63,793 nt of DNA from an uncultured Sphingosinicella sp. Its GTDB lineage: Bacteria; Pseudomonadota; Alphaproteobacteria; Sphingomonadales; Sphingomonadaceae. Each line of letters opens with the position of its first letter. Position 1 is the first letter of the stretch. Shown one piece after another: positions 61,745 through 63,793 of the stretch. The notes below the pieces were generated by a model. The model was not told the origin of the DNA, made no database searches, and saw only the letters and a program-made list of their open reading frames with translations. A program made the position numbers and the translations under genes. The stretch lies in the NCBI RefSeq assembly GCF_902806315.1, contig NZ_CADCWD010000056.1, forward strand, positions 1 to 63,793. Reading direction: 5' to 3'.

Positions 61745-62709
61745 GCGACGACGCTCGCTGGATAGCCGAAGCGATCGAACTCGGCGAACGCGGCCGCGGC
61801 CGCACCGCTCCCAATCCCAATGTCGGCTGCGTGATCGTGAAAAACGGCGAAGTCGTCGGCCGCGGCTGGACCCAGCCGGGCGGCCGTCCCCATGCCGAAG
61901 CCGTCGCTCTCGGTGAGGCGGGTGAAGCCGCGCGCGGTGCCACTGCCTATGTGACGCTGGAGCCCTGCGCCCACCTCAGTCCCCTCGGCCCCGCTTGCGC
62001 GGACTTGCTGCTAGCTGCCAGCGTCGTCCGCGTCGTAGCGGCAGTTGGCGATCCCGACCCGCGCACCAACGGCGTCGGTTTTGAGCGCCTCCGCGCTGCC
62101 GGAGTCGAGGTGGAGATCGGGCCGGGTGCCGAAGCGGCGAACCGCTCGATGGCCGGCTTCTTCACCCGGATGCGCCTCGGCCGCCCCTACATCACCCTCA
62201 AGCTTGCAATGTCGATCGACGGCAAGATCGCGCTTCCCTCAGGTGAGAGCAAATGGATCACCGGCGAGGATGCCCGCGCCCACGTCCATCTCGAACGCGC
62301 CCGCGCCGACATGATCCTGGTCGGCCGAGGCACATACGAGGCCGACAAGCCGCGCCTCGACGTCCGCCTACCGGGCATGGAAGACCAGTCGCCGCGCCGC
62401 GCGCTGCTGACGCGGCGGGAGCCGGTCGAGGGCTGGACTCGGCTTTCCAGCCCCGAGGAGGTCTGCACGCTGGACGGAATCAACGACCTGCTGGTCGAGG
62501 GCGGCTCGGGCGCGGCCTCGGCATTCCTGCAGGCGGACCTGGTCGATCGGATGCTGATCTACCGCGCGCCGCTGCTGATCGGCGAGGGCAAGTCCTCGAT
62601 CGGCTATATCGGCCTTGCCGCGCTCGCCGATGCGCATCGCCGCTGGCGGCTGGCCGATACGCTGCCGCTTGGCATGGACCGGCTCGAAGTCTACGAGCGC
62701 GTTCGTTAA
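61741..62709 (+). CDS. ribD: Bifunctional riboflavin biosynthesis deaminase/reductase
   Basis: 322 residues from GTG 61741 (GTGA overlap with the gene before). The deaminase half has TAPNPNVGCVIVKNGEVVGRG, PHAEAVAL and LEPCAHLSPLGPACADLL with zinc ligands; the reductase half has YITLKLAMSIDGKIALPSGESKWITG and DLLVEGGSGAASAFL. Second and third steps of riboflavin synthesis. Slightly shorter than E. coli RibD (367). Followed by ribE 5 bp later. No FMN riboswitch precedes the run. Confidence 0.95.
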   Translation: MSDDARWIAEAIELGERGRGRTAPNPNVGCVIVKNGEVVGRGWTQPGGRPHAEAVALGEAGEAARGATAYVTLEPCAHLSPLGPACADLLLAASVVRVVAAVGDPDPRTNGVGFERLRAAGVEVEIGPGAEAANRSMAGFFTRMRLGRPYITLKLAMSIDGKIALPSGESKWITGEDARAHVHLERARADMILVGRGTYEADKPRLDVRLPGMEDQSPRRALLTRREPVEGWTRLSSPEEVCTLDGINDLLVEGGSGAASAFLQADLVDRMLIYRAPLLIGEGKSSIGYIGLAALADAHRRWRLADTLPLGMDRLEVYERVR

Positions 62710-62714
62710 CGAGC

Positions 62715-63317
62715 ATGTTCACGGGGATCATCACAGACATTGGCCGGATCGAGGCTGTCGAGCAGCGGGGCGACACGCGGCTCAAGATCGCGTGCGGCTA
62801 CGACATGTCGACCGTCGACCTCGGCGCGTCCATCGCATGCTCGGGCGTCTGCCTGACGGTCGTCGACAAAGGCGAGGGCTGGTTCGCGGTCGATGCTTCG
62901 GCCGAGACGCTGAGCCGCACCGCGCCGGAGATGTGGACCGAGGGCCGCCGCCTCAATCTGGAACGCGCGCTCAAGGTGGGCGACGAGCTTGGCGGCCATA
63001 TCGTCACCGGCCATGTCGACAGTGTCGGGTCAGTGGTGGGCACCTGCCCCGAGGGGGATTCTGTCCGTGTCGGCATCGCCTTGCCCGCCGCGCTTGCCGG
63101 CTATGTGGCGCCGAAAGGCTCCATCACAGTGGACGGCGCTTCCCTGACCGTAAACGACGTGCGGGATGTGGACGGCGGCACTCACTTCAGCGTCAACATC
63201 ATTCCGCATACGGCCAGCCACACCACGCTCGGCGAACTTGAGGCGGGCCGCGCCGTCAATATCGAGATCGACATCCTTGCCCGTTATCTTGGCCGGATGA
63301 TGGAGCTCAGGCGCTGA
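62715..63317 (+). CDS. ribE: Riboflavin synthase alpha chain
   Basis: 200 residues, [25 protein letters not shown], the typical start, with two lumazine-binding repeats (second from [16 protein letters not shown]) and [11 protein letters not shown] and [13 protein letters not shown]. Converts two dimethylribityllumazines to riboflavin. Also called RibC in some schemes. The last base of its TGA is the first base of the ribB ATG (TGATG). Confidence 0.96.
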   Translation: MFTGIITDIGRIEAVEQRGDTRLKIACGYDMSTVDLGASIACSGVCLTVVDKGEGWFAVDASAETLSRTAPEMWTEGRRLNLERALKVGDELGGHIVTGHVDSVGSVVGTCPEGDSVRVGIALPAALAGYVAPKGSITVDGASLTVNDVRDVDGGTHFSVNIIPHTASHTTLGELEAGRAVNIEIDILARYLGRMMELRR

Positions 63318-63793
63318 TGGCCACCGTGTCCCTGGAACGCGGCTTCCTTTCGAGCCCCGAAGAGCTGATCGACGAGGCGCGCAACGGCCGCATGTTCATC
63401 CTCGTCGACGACGAGGACCGGGAGAATGAGGGCGACCTCGTCATTCCCGCGCAGATGGCGACGCCGGACGCGATCAATTTCATGGCCAGGCACGGCCGCG
63501 GCCTCATCTGCCTCGCGCTCGGCAAGCAGAGGGTGGAGCAGCTCGGCCTCCAGCTGATGAGCCGGCACAACGGCACCCGCCACGAGACCGCCTTCACCAC
63601 CTCGATCGAGGCGCTGGACGGCGTTACCACCGGCATCTCCGCCGCCGACCGGGCCCGCACCATCTCGGTCGCGATCGATGCCTCCAAGGGCCCCGAGCAT
63701 ATCGTCACCCCGGGCCACGTCTTCCCGCTCGTCGCCAAGGACGGCGGCGTGCTGATCCGCGCCGGCCATACCGAAGCGGCGGTCGACATCTCC
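63317..63793 (+). CDS. ribB: 3,4-dihydroxy-2-butanone-4-phosphate synthase (RibB or RibBA), cut by window edge
   Basis: First 159 residues only. [43 protein letters not shown] is the substrate and metal site of DHBP synthase, and [33 protein letters not shown] and [26 protein letters not shown] follow. Whether a GTP cyclohydrolase II domain is fused cannot be seen. Third gene of the rib run. Confidence 0.95.
   Translation, partial: MATVSLERGFLSSPEELIDEARNGRMFILVDDEDRENEGDLVIPAQMATPDAINFMARHGRGLICLALGKQRVEQLGLQLMSRHNGTRHETAFTTSIEALDGVTTGISAADRARTISVAIDASKGPEHIVTPGHVFPLVAKDGGVLIRAGHTEAAVDIS

Noticed and set aside
62400-62440. REPVEG peptide in RibD as a further repeat insertion
   Set aside because: Only a few bases resemble the PEPVEG repeat and relatives have a similar-length loop there, so insertion is not supported.

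Overview
The window reads as a stretch of chromosome from a GC-rich alphaproteobacterium of the order Sphingomonadales. The evidence is gene content: carotenoid ketolase beside a carotenoid-type glycosyltransferase, COQ9 and CBP3 homologues, a PEPxxWA-CTERM protein, MlaE with a fused STAS domain, a SUF-only Fe-S operon headed by Rrf2, and the palindromic repeat families typical of sphingomonads. I see no phage, plasmid, IS element, CRISPR array, tRNA or rRNA. Genes are densely packed and many are coupled by ATGA overlaps.

Layout. 1-6.9 kb: a cut ZntB-like transporter, galU, a small lipoprotein, a TlpA-like thioredoxin, a HAD phosphatase-dapD pair, a subtilisin-like autotransporter and a secreted unknown. 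7.0-13.4 kb (minus strand): the suf operon in the order rrf2-sufB-VOC-sufC-sufD-sufS-sufT-sufA. 13.6-24.6 kb: exonuclease, pyrD, gamma-glutamyltransferase, acyl-CoA synthetase, the gloA-gloB methylglyoxal pair, a cyclase-family protein, a DMT exporter, coq9 and an M48 protease. 24.6-27.0 kb: carotenoid genes (crtX-like, crtW) and DUF2141. 27.1-31.6 kb: feoAB behind an iron-box-like palindrome, ssb, yceD, CBP3, bamE. 31.6-42.7 kb: maeB, CTERM protein, mutS, glycine-zipper protein, orphan exbD, VKOR-like protein, GGDEF-EAL protein. 42.8-48 kb: small genes behind a probable EcfG promoter, then midA, GNAT, pgeF, GST and an SLC13 transporter. 48-56.5 kb: a PLP sulfur enzyme, the mlaEFD-lipoprotein lipid transport operon, pepN and small secreted proteins. 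56.6-63.8 kb: rpmI-rplT, SDR, prs, gltX, tonB, and the riboflavin run ribD-ribE-ribB, cut by the window end.

The most unusual signal is a set of dispersed palindromic repeats that have become protein-coding within about 5.4 kb. One lies in frame near the N-terminus of SufS, one in frame at the C-terminus of the Rrf2 regulator, and a short third one inside PyrD. In both suf cases the ATGA coupling to the neighbouring gene is kept, so the reading frames appear to have absorbed the repeats. Second, an orphan exbD and a tonB 21 kb away share a Zur-box-like palindrome (GTTAT-N3-ATAAC), which suggests one metal-responsive regulon. Third, the crtX-like gene seems to lack any ordinary start codon that keeps its first beta strand, and its 3' end overlaps crtW antisense by 89 bp. 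I found no clear evidence of a wholly new multi-gene system; most genes are recognisable housekeeping or conserved sphingomonad genes.
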